A DNA stretch of 64,000 bases, taken from contig NC_054881.1 of NCBI RefSeq assembly GCF_018320785.1, positions 19,282,275 to 19,346,274 of the forward strand, written 5' to 3'. Positions 34,840-46,601 of the stretch are shown one piece after another. Position 1 is the first letter of the stretch. Each line of letters starts with the position of its first letter. A program made the position numbers and the translations under genes. Under the pieces are notes generated by a model. The model made no database searches and was not told the DNA's origin. It saw nothing but the letters and a program-made list of their open reading frames with translations. The stretch comes from Cheilinus undulatus (lineage: Eukaryota; Chordata; Actinopteri; Labriformes; Labridae).

Positions 34840-35400
34840 CCTGAGCAGTGATGATTTCATCGACTAAAACTATGACTAAAAAGGGTTGTTCCACAACTGT
34901 TTTCCATGAAGATGACACTAAGACTAGTTAAAAAAAATAGATCTTTGGTAATAAAACTCAGATGAAAAGTAATTTTAGTTTTCATCACATTAGTGCTGGA
35001 AATATCCCATGATATTTCTCCAGAAGGTATGTCAGGATTTTCTTCAGTGTATTTTAAAGTAATTAAAGTACTGACAGTGCATAAATATGAGTGTTTTACA
35101 TTGTATTATGTAAAAATGACTAATCAAAACAGTTTGAAGAGGATAATTGTTTTGAGTAATAGTAAACACTAAAGTGTAAGGACTTCAGACTAAAACTGGG
35201 CTAAAATGTTTTTGAGTTTTCATCAACTAAAATGTGATTAAAAAAGTAGGCACTGCAGGGAGGCACTGACTCAGATTAACCAAAGTGTGTTTAAAGCAAC
35301 AACAAAGCATGAGATTAATCGCATTTTTTTAAAAAAATGTGTGCACTAACTGTGGATCATAGTTAATCCCAATTACTGCAATTAATCTTGACAGCCCTAG
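34840..35400. repeat. Cluster of dispersed repeats
   Basis: Repeated GACTAAAACTATGACTAAAA text at 34863 and 35200, and an inverted AATCTTGACAGCCCTA end at 35383. Both are common fish non-autonomous element signatures. The inverted text TTTAGTCTTAGTCTTT recurs at 44010. Confidence 0.4.
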
Positions 35401-37105
35401 TTAAAATTGAAGAAATGTAGCTAGAAAACAAAGACTGGATAAAGACAGTGATATTTAAAATCTAGGATCTATAAGTAAAAATAAGACTTTTATGGCCTTA
35501 AATTAAAAATAATAACAATAATAAAAGTCCAATTTAAGACTTTCTGAGACTTTTCTAGGATCCACAGGAACCCTAAAAATACCTGTCACTGTTCCTGAAT
35601 GGCAATGATTAATCCCTGTATGGCTAATAGACAGCTTTGTTGGTCTTCATGAAATAAAAAAATCTAAATCATGACTATTAAACATCGGCCTCCAACAAAC
35701 AGGTGAGACATGGCAACTAAGGAAGCATTGGCTGGCTATATTAGAAGTTTTTTAATCACTGAGAAATAATCAGACTTTCAATGTGTTTATCTCTAAATCT
35801 AGCTCATATCCGTTACGGTAAAATTGTTAATAATTGCCCATCCCAACTTGAGATTAAATAAAGGTTGACTGAATGAGTAAATGCAAGGGTGATGTCAGAG
35901 TCAGTCCTTTGATGGTGTTCTGTTCCTTCTGAAACAAGTGACATGTACAGTTCCTTGGAAGTGTTCAAACTTCCTCCTTAACCACTCATTTCACGAGAAA
36001 CAAAAACACATTTTCCCTCTACGACAGCATAACTCTGCTCATCAATGATGAGCTAGTACACTTTAATACTATTAAACTGTTCAATCAGCAAAGTTTTAAA
36101 AGTAGTATTTTAACACTGAATTAGTACACTGTGTACTATTACTTCCTTTTCTACAGTAAATGACATAGGCTAAATCTTTTACCCAACACTTGAAAAACAG
36201 TCCCATTAAGAAAATGGCCAAGAAATAGACATATCACCAAAAACTCCCTTTTGCATTATTAACACGTGGGTTTCTAAACATTCATTGCAATGAATTTCCC
36301 CTACATCCTAACCTATTAGAACAGGTGTTTTAATTTTCAAAATCTAGAAATCAGTGTATTTGCAACCTTTCTCTCACATAAAAAAGCTGGAAAACTGGTG
36401 GGGCATTTACTTTAGTTATAATTACTTTAGGGATTTTAAGATGAAATTTAAAGGTGCTCCAGCACTCCCAAATGGGTCTAAAATCGCCTATAAATGAATA
36501 AGAGAATAATTAACTAGGCTTTAGTGTTTCTGATTTGAGTTTCCTTTGTTTTCCAAACTACAAAAAAATATAAGTATTGCATTTGGACAAAATGCGACAG
36601 AAGACAGGTGATCTCGTTTCCTTTCTCTTGGCGGGTCACAATAAAAACATACATTATTGAGCTTCAACACAAAGAGAGATTACAAAATAATCAATGACGT
36701 TGATAGACAGAATCACATATCGTTATAGTCAATGTACTGCAAATATAACCTGGATGTGAAGCAGTATTAAAAGCATACCTGTAACTTTAAGATGACATGC
36801 AGTTTCTACTACTGCAGATATAACTAAAGACACATCGCAAATGTCAGCTGTATTTGGATTTTAACAGGCACGTGTGTTTGTTGTGCACGTCGCTTTTTAG
36901 CTGCTTAGCTTTAATGTTAACATTAGCCTATAATATTAATGTAATTTTGTCACCTTGCCCGTGAAAAAAATACCTCCGCTAAAATACAGCGAATGTAAGC
37001 TTTGCTATATCCAGTATGCAGAAACTATTGAGCAGCTGATATGATAAGTTGCGTCTCAAAGACATAAATGGTGTTAAAATGTAAGAGTTATGTCATTTTA
37101 CTTAC

Positions 37106-37150
37106 TTAACAGTGAGTTACCCGACTACTCCACACGTTTAACCGGTTTAA
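37106..37150 (-). other. alad: Putative alad 5' non-coding exon
   Basis: A perfect GTAAGT donor follows CTGTTAA at 37106 (minus strand), and the first coding exon has a nearby upstream acceptor. Vertebrate ALAD genes have untranslated first exons, so this is a plausible leader 4.1 kb upstream. It lies directly beside a LINE-like tail at 37150-37240. No transcript evidence is available. Confidence 0.35.
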
Positions 37151-37240
37151 CCCTTCAGTCAGTGCGCTTCTTCTGCTTCTTCTCCCTCCTATTGCTAAAC
37201 AAAAGGAAGCATGTCCGCCCCCTACTGGTACGGGGTGTGA
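37150..37240 (-). mobile_element. LINE-like 3' tail beside the alad leader
   Basis: Reverse complement reads CCAGTAGGGGGCGGACATGC, then GGAGAAGAAGCAGAAGAAG. It resembles the (GTAGGTGGCGGTAATG...GAAGAAG) tails at 46602 and 48350. Short and diverged. Confidence 0.4.
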
Positions 37241-37639
37241 CCCACAGCTAAAGAAACCCCGCTTTGGGATGAAAATGCAACAAGATCTTCAGTGTCCCTT
37301 TGCAAAAAACACAAGTTCCACCCAACCGCTGTTTTTAACATCATGTTTTAAACAATAGACTAACTTTTAAATACTTTACTTGGCATTATGGATTCGTTTA
37401 TATCTAATTTATAACACAATTATAAATCAATGCATTAGTAATGCGCAAGTATGTACTCACCATTAAGCATTATTAGCTAAAAGATCTAGCAGTCATTAAC
37501 ACAGTGACACTCTTTTGTGCTGATTTGTTGCTCTTTTATTGCTTAATTTGAAATATTATTCCCCCAGAAAACCTTAAAAAATAGAAACTTTGACCTCATA
37601 AATTATTCAGTCACATTAATCAGTTTGTTTCCCACACTT

Positions 37640-38115
37640 AATGCCCTTATTTGCTATTTTTTTTCCACTTTTAATCAATTTTTACCGTTTTCAGGCAACT
37701 TTTGTCACTTCTTTTTGCCACTTTTTGCTCAGTTTTTGACTCTTTTATCCTGCTTTTTGATATTTTTACCACTTTTCACCAATTAAGCTGCCTTTTGGTA
37801 TTAAATGCCACTTTCTTACCCAGTTTTTGCCACGCCTTACTGCTTTTTGCCCATTCTCCCACCTTTTGCCCTTTAAGTCAATTTTCACTCATTTTTGTCA
37901 TGTTTTGTCATGTTTTGCCACATTTGACAATTTTCTTGGTCACTTCTCACCCAAATTTTGCTACTTTCTGCCACCCTTTCTCCCCATTTTTGTCACATTT
38001 CACCCAGTTTTTGGCATTTTATGCCTACTTTTCCCTTTCTCACCCTTTTTAACCATTTTGCCCCCTTGAACTTATTTTTATTGCCACTCGAACCCATTCT
38101 TGCCATTTGTCACCA
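37640..38115 (-). repeat. Degenerate array E, inverted orientation
   Basis: Here the plus strand reads TTTTTGCCACTTTTT and TTTAACCATTTTGCC, the complement of arrays A-D. It sits about 500 bp upstream of the probable alad promoter. Confidence 0.8.
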
Positions 38116-38250
38116 CTTAGATTGTGGCTCTTGCAAAGGTATTTTGAACAATTTGGCTTTTTGGCTGTCCAGGGTTGAGTAACGCTGCATCATCACTAAT
38201 ATAAAGGCTTTATTAAAGCATTAGTTTAGGAGTACAGTAGGGGTTAGGAT

Positions 38251-38400
38251 AACAGTATTTGCACACCACATTTTTCAGATTTTCATCTGTAAAAAAATTT
38301 GAAAGCCATGTATAATTTTCCTTCCACTTCACAATCATGTGCCACTTTGTGTCTATCACATAAAATCCTAATAAAATATAAACGTTTGTGGTTGTTGTCG
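38251..38400 (+). mobile_element. Tc1-like 3' end remnant
   Basis: Reads ATTTTTCAGATTTTCATCTG, GAAAGCCATGTATAATTTTC, CCACTTTGTGTCTATCACAT and AAAATCCTAATAAAATA, the 3' non-coding end of a fish Tc1-like family as I recall it. No transposase next to it. Confidence 0.55.
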
Positions 38401-38802
38401 TTGTTGTAGTTGTTATTGTTTTGTGTAAAGCTGAAAATAATGAGGGTTTAAACGGAGTGGGGTTTTAATTGTGCAAGGTGATGTCCATAAGTTGTGTGTT
38501 ATTTTAATGACATGCACATAAATCAGTGTTTTCCCTTTACATTAGAAGATGTCTTCCAAAAGTCACAAGGCTATGGGAGAGAGACTGAAATTTTATCAAT
38601 TTGTAAAAGTGCTTTGGTTTTGCTCTTCTTTCTCAGTTTGATAGGCCGTGTTTTGGTGGATGACATGGTGCAGCAGCCAAACCCAACTTAGTGCCTGGCA
38701 AAACTGGTCAGATAAGAGCATTTTATTTATCCAGCCACTAGTACCTTAATGTTAGTGCATAAGTTGTGCTCACATGAATGACCTTTTTGTTCTTTTTCCC
38801 AG

Positions 38803-40302
38803 AGAGCTGATTGGTGTTGACTACCTGCTGAGGCAGACAGGACAGTCATTACAGGATGTATATCCTGACTCAGAGGAACACTGACAACCTGCTGGAAGAC
38901 CACAATGATGATGGTGGAGAGGAGGATGAGGGCTTTGAGGATCATAGGGCACGGGACCCAACACTGACAGCTCCCAGCACCACCATTCTGTCTCCTGAGG
39001 AGATCTTTTTGTCAATAAATTCCCCAAGTCTTACACAGTCAGGAGTTGAGCTGCTTCCGTCCCCAGCCCAACCAGCAGTCCAGCTGCCTTTATCCTCTGC
39101 CCTATCAACAGTTCTGCCACTCCTGTATCCTGACCTGCCTACTCGCCTGCATGGGGAAGAAAATCAGTTGGTAAGTAATTTTACAACAAGCTTATAATAT
39201 ATTTCATGTCAGAAGATTTTGCAATTTTACAGCACCCCATTCACCTCTTTTCTTATTAATGAAAAATTTTTGTCTTATCAGGCGGTGGATACGCATGGCA
39301 TGCCAGGCATGGACCGGGTCGACAACCTGGCTGAGTTCCTGGTTGAACTCAGGAAACACACATCTATAACCCTTAGTAATCAAGAGGTATTCATTATTTG
39401 TGGTTTAGAATATCAATCATATATCTTTTATTCAGTCTGGATGTAAGCCTCCATTGCTAAAAAAAAATATTGAATCTTTATTTTCTGTTTTGTCCTGTCT
39501 TGGCTTTTTTAAGGTCAGCACAATTGTGGCCTTGTGGCATAATCTACCTGATTTTGATAAACAGCGAGTTGTTTTTGCTGCAAGACATGAACAAAAACTG
39601 AACACAGGACGGTTTAGGTCACCCAAAAAACGGGCTGAGTTTACTCATGGGCTGGACAGTGTGAAAAGAAACGCCATTGCCTCTTCTGCCCCTCTTGCTC
39701 AGTGGCCAGACTGTAGCCGCATAGTGGAGGCAATATTTGTCCACCTCTGTGGTATTCACAGACATCCAAAAAAGGCTGGAAAAAATACCTCCATATCCAG
39801 GTGGTCATTGATTTTGGAGGGCTACCGCAAGATCAGGCAGCATCTCAACAATGGGATGGTAATGAATGACACTTCACTGCAGTTGGTGGAAGTAAACCAG
39901 ACTACAATTGTTCAGTGGCACAACCGCAGGGTCAAGAAACAGGATGAGAGGCTGGTATTGCAGGGGATTAACTTGCCTTGTTGGGTTCTTGTGGCTGCAG
40001 AGACCCTACCAGCAGCCAGTGTTGGCCCTGCTGTTGCTCCACAGCAGCTGGTAGAGTTGCATTTGTATTCTTTGCCCAAGAATAATGCAGGTCAAGCAGT
40101 TACAAAGAGGAAAGCCACCACTGCCACAGCAAGTACCCCAGACCGGTCTCAAGACCACAATTTTGAATGTCTTGGTCATGTCTCAGACTCAAGAGCATTT
40201 TTTTTTCAAGCTTGTCTCGGTCTCAGACTGGCCAGACTCGGGATTTTCCATGAAGACTGGTTGAGAGCACTGATCTGCTGTTCTTTGACTTCATTAATGT
40301 GA
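38803..40302 (+). pseudogene. Three-exon C-terminal remnant of a fish-expanded, transposase-like protein family
   Basis: Three segments with good splice signals: 38803-39170 (acceptor TTTCCCAG, donor GTAAGT), 39282-39386 and 39514-40302. The text (ELIGVDYLLRQTGQ, GMDRVDNLAEFLVELRKHT, STIVALWHNLPDFDKQRVVF, QWPDCSRIVEAIFVHLC, LQLVEVNQTTIVQWHNRRVK) matches, from memory, the C-terminal region of a large group of uncharacterised teleost proteins with an N-terminal transposase-like part. That N-terminal part was not found upstream. The frame entering at 38804 stops at TGA 38882, while the frame used afterwards is shifted by one, so the ancestral frame is broken. From Met 38856 onward, however, the three exons join in phase 0 as one 402-codon frame. 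The C-terminus after 40140 runs into a tctcggtctc-type repeat. Function unknown. Confidence 0.6.
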
Positions 40303-40740
40303 TAATTAAGGGAAGCACCTGCTAGAACAACAAATAGCTACACCTGCAAAAACTCGGACATCAGTCCATCTTATTTCTAGTCAGAAATACTTCTGAGCAC
40401 TCACTTTAGACCTCATTCACCTGACAAATCTAGATAAACATCTCATTTCAGACATTTAAATAATTTATTGTCAGTGGCTTTTAAATGCATACAAGGATTT
40501 ATTTTTTACAGGAAGTTAGTTGAACAAATTTGTTCAGATTTGAGATTTTTGCATGTTGTGCTTGAAAGAGTTGCAGACACCTTGTTTTTATCTGTCGAGT
40601 TTTTAAAATGAAAACTAAAATTAGAGAGAGAATGCTGTTTAACTGCTCAACCTTGTCATGTTTTTTAAAAACTGATTTTATGGTCTTGGTCTTATCTCGG
40701 TCTCGGTGTTGACTCGGTCCTCGTGCACTCTGGTCTTGGG
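40143..40740 (+). repeat. TCTCGGTCTC-type repeat element
   Basis: Both ends are made of TCTTGGTCTC/TCTCGGTCTC words (40143-40240 and 40682-40735), with unrelated AT-rich DNA between. Related elements are common in fish. It overlaps and probably replaces the C-terminal end of the pseudogene at 38803-40302. Confidence 0.5.
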
Positions 40741-40999
40741 CAAGTAGGCAAGTTTAGTTGTTCCGTGCACATTTACACACTAAGTGACAAATGCTACTGT
40801 AAATTTAAAAAGTTACTGTTACATGTCAAAGGGTTAATTTTGAATGGGTGTGATTCTGTTTGTTTTCAAATTGTGTGTGTTTCAGTAGTTTGTGTTTGTT
40901 GAGTTTTATAGTTTTCAATTTTCTTGTAACTTCTTGAAAAAGAAAATAAATCTATTTAAGCTTGTATTTTGACCTTTTTATCATTTATCTTTTTATTAC

Positions 41000-43100
41000 A
41001 AAATGAATATTTTCTGTTTTAGAACCTACACTACCCATTTTGCCTAGGTTGCACTGATTATAACTTGTCATAGTTGTTATGTAATTAATCCAGGATCCAG
41101 GAAAAAATACATTTTTAATACAAATACTATGGCTCATGATTATTATTCGCAGTAGTTTTCACTTTTAACATTCTGCTAGAAACAAAACCAAAGCAAGTTT
41201 CATCCACTGTTAAGGTGTATAACAATCAAAATGCATCACACAACTGTTTCCATAACGCCATGCTTTATAAAATAAACATGAACAACTTGCTTTAGTGGGT
41301 ATGCATGTAAGGATGCCTTCTTGATTCACTGATTTAGCTGTTAATCAGTTAAATATACTAAATTACCCAATGATTAAATGCAATAAATGAAATTCTTAAG
41401 TGATGATCAGGGGATTTTGTACATTCGCTGTGTTCTGTAATTCTGACACATGACTGATCCCTAGACTGTAAAAAAGAAAGCCTAAAAATGCCTGTAAAGC
41501 AATCTATTACAACCAAGGGAGGTAAAGGCAGTTCAATCCATCATCATATCAAACTTAAGTACAATATATAATTATCATTAGACTTAAGAAGTATGTTAAA
41601 TCATTGTATCCAAGCCACTCAGACACATAGCTGCCAAATCCCCACCACGCCCACACAATTGTTCCCCAGCTTTCTGTTCAAAAAGAGTTTACTTAAAACA
41701 TGTTGGATGAAAATCAGGTCTTTTTGAGTTTTAAACAGTTTATGATGCTGCACTGCTGTCATCTAGTGGCCAGAGCAGTAGGCTATAACTTTCAGGACAA
41801 TCAAATCTTCAGGCCTAAATTTTCTATTAAAAATGTACGTTCTTTGACTGATGGTTAGTTTAGGTTTATTGACAGTAGTTCTAGAAGCAGATCATTAATT
41901 GAACAAACATTATCAATGAAAAAAAAAACAGGAAAATCAATACTAACAAAACTAAAAGTTACCCTCAAAATTACCATCCTTTAAAGTCCTCTTTAGCCAA
42001 TAGAGTAGTTGTCTTGAACCAAAGCTTTAACACTCGCTTTATAAATTCAAGATTAAATGAATTAATGATGAGCTGCTATTTACCTTTATTGTAGCAAAAA
42101 GAGGAAAACAGTCAGTGGTGGACTCCTTAATCAGTCCTTTACCTGGGCTATCACCTGTAATAAGAGCTGTCATCAGACTGTGCAGGTTTCTGATTTGTTT
42201 TTTAGGAATGACAGTGCCAGTAGAAAAACATATTACAAGTGAAGCATCCCTGTTACACCTGGGGACATAGGGCAACAAAATGAACAAGATATTTTGGTTT
42301 TGTCTGCAAGATGGCTCTGCCTGATGACAGACATGGGATATGAAGAATACCATCATCTTTGCAAAGTCAACCTTGACATTTGATCTTTGAAATGAAATCG
42401 CTACAGCCTTTAGTCAGAGTTAAAATTTGTACAGTTTAAAAAAACAAAAACAAAATAAACATGCATTCTTTAGTCATTGAAATCTTACATAAAAATAAGG
42501 CCCAATGACCTTGACCACTGAACTCTAAAATATTCTTACTTCATCCCTGAGTCTCATTGGACATTTGAGTAAAATTTGAAGAGATTGCCTCAAAGTATTC
42601 TTTAGATATGTTTACAAGTTAGGGATGAACATAAGTCCCAGTGGCCTTGACCTTTTACCTTTGATCTCAAACATCAAATCAGTTTATCTTTTAATCAAGC
42701 TGGAAATGTATGCCAAGTTTGTAGAACATCCCACAAAGCATCCTTATCATGTTTACAAGAATGGCCTGGAAGGATGGACAACCTGCTCCTGGCAATCAGT
42801 GATACAGAGGCGTACTTTTATCAAACCATGAACTTTGTCTTTATTAAAGAAATAGTCAACACTTGTCATAATTAAAACTGTTGGCATGTATGCTTTTCTT
42901 TCTTAACAATATAAACTCCATGAGAGAAAATTATAGGCAATATTTGACTGTACAAAAGAAATCTATACAGGATAGAAATCTTATTGTGTTACCATTACAA
43001 ACATGCCCAATATATTATGCAAGTCAGTTTTTCATAGATTACTTAATCAATACTAAATGACAGCTTCAGTGACCAATCAAACACTTAAAGGAATTTCTGC
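41000..43100. other. Intergenic region between the pseudogene and the THAP gene
   Basis: AT-rich. A block at 42480-42800 resembles the inverse of the CTCAAGGATGA-type repeat at 5340-5960. A 105-codon minus-strand frame at 42039-42356 has no recognisable features. Nothing else supportable. Confidence 0.5.
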
Positions 43101-43182
43101 TTCCTCTGAAAAAAAAAAAAAAAAAATCAGATGATAGTACAGGTATAGCTAATATTAAACACAACAGAATGAAAAATCAAGA

Positions 43183-43419
43183 TTACAGTTTTTCTTTATT
43201 CGTGTGGACTGTTTTTTTCCTTTTAGAGGCAGCTGAGGCTTGCATTTCTTTCAGCCTTTTCCTCTTCAGAGCCTCCAGTAAACCACACACCATGTTCTTA
43301 GCTCTCCGTTCTCGATCCTTCGCATTCCTCTTCTCTCTTTCCAGACTTTCCACTCTCGCCAAGGCTTCATCCAGTCTGGCCTTTAGATCACTAGGAGTAG
43401 GCAGTGCATAGGAGTGGTC
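43183..43419 (-). CDS. THAP gene exon 4 (stop codon)
   Basis: 79 codons including TAA at 43183-43185. It begins DHSYALPTPSDLKARL, a segment I recall in several fish THAP proteins after the linker. A minus-strand AATAAA at 42840-42845 could be the polyadenylation signal. Confidence 0.85.
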   Translation of the reverse strand, partial: DHSYALPTPSDLKARLDEALARVESLEREKRNAKDRERRAKNMVCGLLEALKRKRLKEMQASAASKRKKTVHTNKEKL

Positions 43420-46400
43420 CTATAAACAAGGATGAAAATATTTTTACTTCAGAGCTGGTCATTCCATGACAGCTGACGTTTCATGCTAATATGATGCAGA
43501 AAGTTTTTGCAACTCTGCCAAAAAGAAGCGGCAGAAATAATGACATCCTTTGATAACTCTCTATGCTAATAATGGACTCCATTCTGCTACTATGGAGGTT
43601 TTTATCATTTCTTAGACACCAACAGCATCACTCTACTCACCACATCTACTATGCAGCTCAAATGACAAAACTGATGTGCTACCCAATTTAATGGTTTCCG
43701 TAGAGAAAGGGTATGTATAAAATAGCTTTTACAACTCTACTTGAGCACAGTTGCATTTACATCTCCTGTGGAGCGTGCTCAAGTACATATAAATCATGCC
43801 AGACACCACCTCTACCACTACACTTTGGGGTCAAGTGTACCTGGATATGGGGCTGGGTCTCTAACATGAAACCATCCGCCTCAGCTACACAGCTTATATA
43901 TTGTTAGGCTCTATGAAAGATTTTTTTTTTTGCAGTGTTTTCATGATGGTGACCACCACAGAATGACTTAAAAAGATAGCTTCAGCAGTGCTAATTTTGG
44001 CAGCTATTCAAAGTTTAGTCTTAGTCTTTAGAGTAAAATGCTTTTTTAGTTTTAATCATGTTAAAGTCATTTTTAACTTTCTATTTTAAGTAAACAAATC
44101 TCAAAAACATTTAAGTCCAGGTTTATAGTCCATAAAAGTCCTTTTATTTTAGTCCTAAAATTAATTTTCTTTTCACTAATTTATTCAGCCAAATTGTAAG
44201 ATTAATAGAAATGTAAAACAATCATATTAATGCTCTATCAATACTTTTGTTAATTCAAAATGTATCGGTGAAAATGCTGACAGGTTCCTAAAGATTTAAA
44301 AAAAAAAATTAAAATAATAAAATCACTATAGAAGGAGGAGAAAAAACACTAAAGCCCATGTTGTCTATTAGAAACTCTGGTTAACAGTTTCTATCAGAGA
44401 CATGAAGGAAACATCGCCTGCAGAACACGATGATCACTGTGAATTTTTATTGTTGCAGCAATGCAGCACTCTCATCTTTTCCTTCAGAAATGTCTGTAAA
44501 TTCCAGTACATTACAGACTTTGCTTTTCAGGTTTCAGTCGATGACAGATGACAGACTGGCCATCTGAAATTTGGGTAAATGCCATAAGAGCCACCCTACT
44601 ATGGGCCCTTTTGGGCCAGTAAGAAAGGTCCATTATGACACTTATTTTAAAAATATATATACAAAGATTCTAAAGAATAAATGTTAAAGAGGCTTTAACC
44701 GTGAATGTAACTGTTTGCAGAACTTAGAATAATTATTTCTGCCAAATATAAATTTTCAATCCAAAATATTTTCTTTTCTATTTTGGAAATGAATCCAAGC
44801 AAAATATTTTGTAATTTGCTGCTCTAAGCATAGAAAGCTGGTAAATCTTTTTATATGTATCAGTGAATTGTTGTTTAAAAAACTGTGCCAGTCCATTCTA
44901 AACACAAGGGCCTTTTTTTTTATTACCCAGTCCATCAGTCCTGGCTTTAGTAACCAAAAGAGGGACATCCCTCAGACTTTACTGAATACTTTACATAGCC
45001 CAAGGACCAGGGTCATGATGCTCACAGCTGTCTGGGGCTAAAGCTCCATACTCACAACATTAGGCACAGGCGGAGGTTTAGGCTCTTGTTTGGACTGGAA
45101 ACAGGTCACTGGCAGGCTCTCTTGAGCCTTCTTTGAAGTCCTGGTTGTCCTTGGTGGGGCTTGCTATAGTGAAAACATTGAGAGTATTTCAGCAGAGTTA
45201 AGCAGCTCACAGTTTAATACAAGAAAATGTTTATCATCAATTCCTTGACCCAAGAAAGGACACAAAACCTGTTCAGTATTATGTTGTGTGACACAGACTT
45301 ACTCGAGCTTTATAGTCTGATGATATCCTCTGCACATGATCTGGAAAATTGAAGACAGACGGAACAACTCCACTTCGGATTCTGACAGTCTGGCCGGTTG
45401 TGTCGAAGTCCTCCTTTCTGAAGTGCTCACTGCACAACCTGGAAGCCGTACTGGCAGTAAATCCTTTCCTTCTCAGGGCAGCTTCCCACTGCTTCCTCAG
45501 CTCGATAGCTTTCGGAAAACTTACAAGGGTGAAAAACCTAATTAATTTATGACAAGTTAATTAACAATAAGGGCAGTTAGTTCAAGACTATTTGGTTAAA
45601 TATGATATATTTCTATCAAATCTCAGACTCAATAAACCAGTGGTTCTCAGCTGATGGGACAATTGATCACAGAGGCCTTCTGTTTGTCTCAAAGATATTC
45701 CTAGGGAAAAATACACCAAAAAGTCCATAAAACGTTAAAACACTTGTTTTCTCTTGTTTCTTTGATTTTTCTCATGTACTGCATGACGTCAAAACTGTAC
45801 TAACTGTACTAATTTGATGGTGGGTCCTGGGGCTCCACCAATTGAGAATCAAGACTATGATCAAATCAGTCTCAAATTCTAAAACCAGTCTAAATATATT
45901 TAGCCAAAACAATGTTTGGATCATAGACATAAATTACATGTGCACACAAGCACTGCCTGTTTATTTATTGGCATCCCCATTAGCAGTACTGTAGAGCACA
46001 ACTGGTCCTCCTGGGGTTCCACCTTAGCCTGCTTTTGAGATATACTGTAGCGTACTTCAGCAGCTCTACCAAATCTAAAGTGGCAGAGTAACAGAGTAAC
46101 AACCAAATAGACGGACAGATGGACGGCTATGGAGCACAGATATGGCGTATATTTATCATTTCACAACAAAAAGGCAGACTCCCAGCGAGTTGTAGACTAT
46201 TACTTTGATTTACCGTCTTTGTTCATTTTTCTCTCCAAGTCATGTAAGTAGACCTTCTTCTAGAAAATGTATTGACACACATTGAAGCCAAATTAGCTAA
46301 CGTCAACTTATGTTTGTATAGTGGGCGGGACTGCCACTTCAAACATGGCGTCGACGTCGACGCACGGTCTTTGTTGAGAGGCCGACAGACCGCGTTAGCC

Positions 46401-46558
46401 ACAATGTTAGCTTTTTCAGCTCGAAGCATGATGTTATGCATATAAATATACAACCAGAGTGGTTGTTTTCATTCTTACCCATGAAAGGTAATTCCCTTGG
46501 ATCTGCTTTCGGCGTTGCATCTGTGTTTACAGCCCAAAGCTGCACATGAGTGAGGCAT
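43183..46558 (-). CDS. THAP domain-containing protein, four coding exons
   Basis: Putative sequence-specific DNA-binding nuclear protein. Exons in transcript order: 46479-46558, 45303-45519, 45056-45163, 43183-43419; total 642 nt, 213 residues plus stop, phases consistent. Residues 1-88 form a THAP zinc finger with ligands C5, C10, C56 and H59 (C-x4-C-x45-C-x2-H). Positions P29, W38, F60 and P80 match the invariant P, W, F and P of the domain. Residues 100-135 are a proline- and lysine-rich linker. Residues 136-213 are a charged helix, probably coiled coil (DLKARLDEALARVESLEREK), ending in a basic tail (KRKKTVHTNKEKL). No transposase domain follows, so it is a short THAP protein. I cannot tell which THAP paralogue it is. 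It lies head-to-head with tmem203, with LINE debris between. Confidence 0.9.
45056..45163 (-). CDS. THAP gene exon 3
   Basis: 36 codons of low-complexity linker (QAPPRTTRTSKKAQESLP, then KPPPVPNV). Acceptor CACTATAG, donor GTT|GTGAGT. Confidence 0.8.
45303..45519 (-). CDS. THAP gene exon 2
   Basis: Encodes the rest of the finger: FPKAIELRKQWEAAL, LCSEHFRKEDF and GVVPSVFNFP. Donor CGA|GTAAGT. C56 and H59 complete the zinc site. Confidence 0.92.
45945..46040 (-). repeat. LINE-like 3' fragment in THAP intron 1
   Basis: Plus strand reads TTTATTTATTGGCATCCCCA, then TGGTCCTCCTGGGGTTCC, the reverse of a common fish retroelement 3' end. No coding part seen. Confidence 0.4.
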
Positions 46559-46600
46559 CTTTTAGAAAGCCACTTCCAATATGGCGGCGACGTCGCCGTA
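46330..46600 (-). promoter_or_regulatory. THAP gene promoter region with duplicated GCCACTTC/ATGGCG/CGACGTCG module
   Basis: On the plus strand, GCCACTTCcAAtATGGCG followed by the 14-bp palindrome CGGCGACGTCGCCG (46585-46598) lies just upstream of the start codon. A near copy (GCCACTTCaAAcATGGCG followed by GTCGACGTCGAC at 46350-46361) lies in intron 1. The pieces resemble ETS (CACTTCC) and YY1 (ATGGCGGC) sites, plus a CRE-like ACGTCG core. This is motif resemblance only. Confidence 0.45.
46479..46558 (-). CDS. THAP gene exon 1 (start codon)
   Basis: Encodes MPHSCAALGCKHRCNAESRS and KGITFHG, the first half of the C2CH finger. Donor GG|GTAAGA. The Met is at 46558-46556. Confidence 0.88.
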
Positions 46601-46601
46601 T

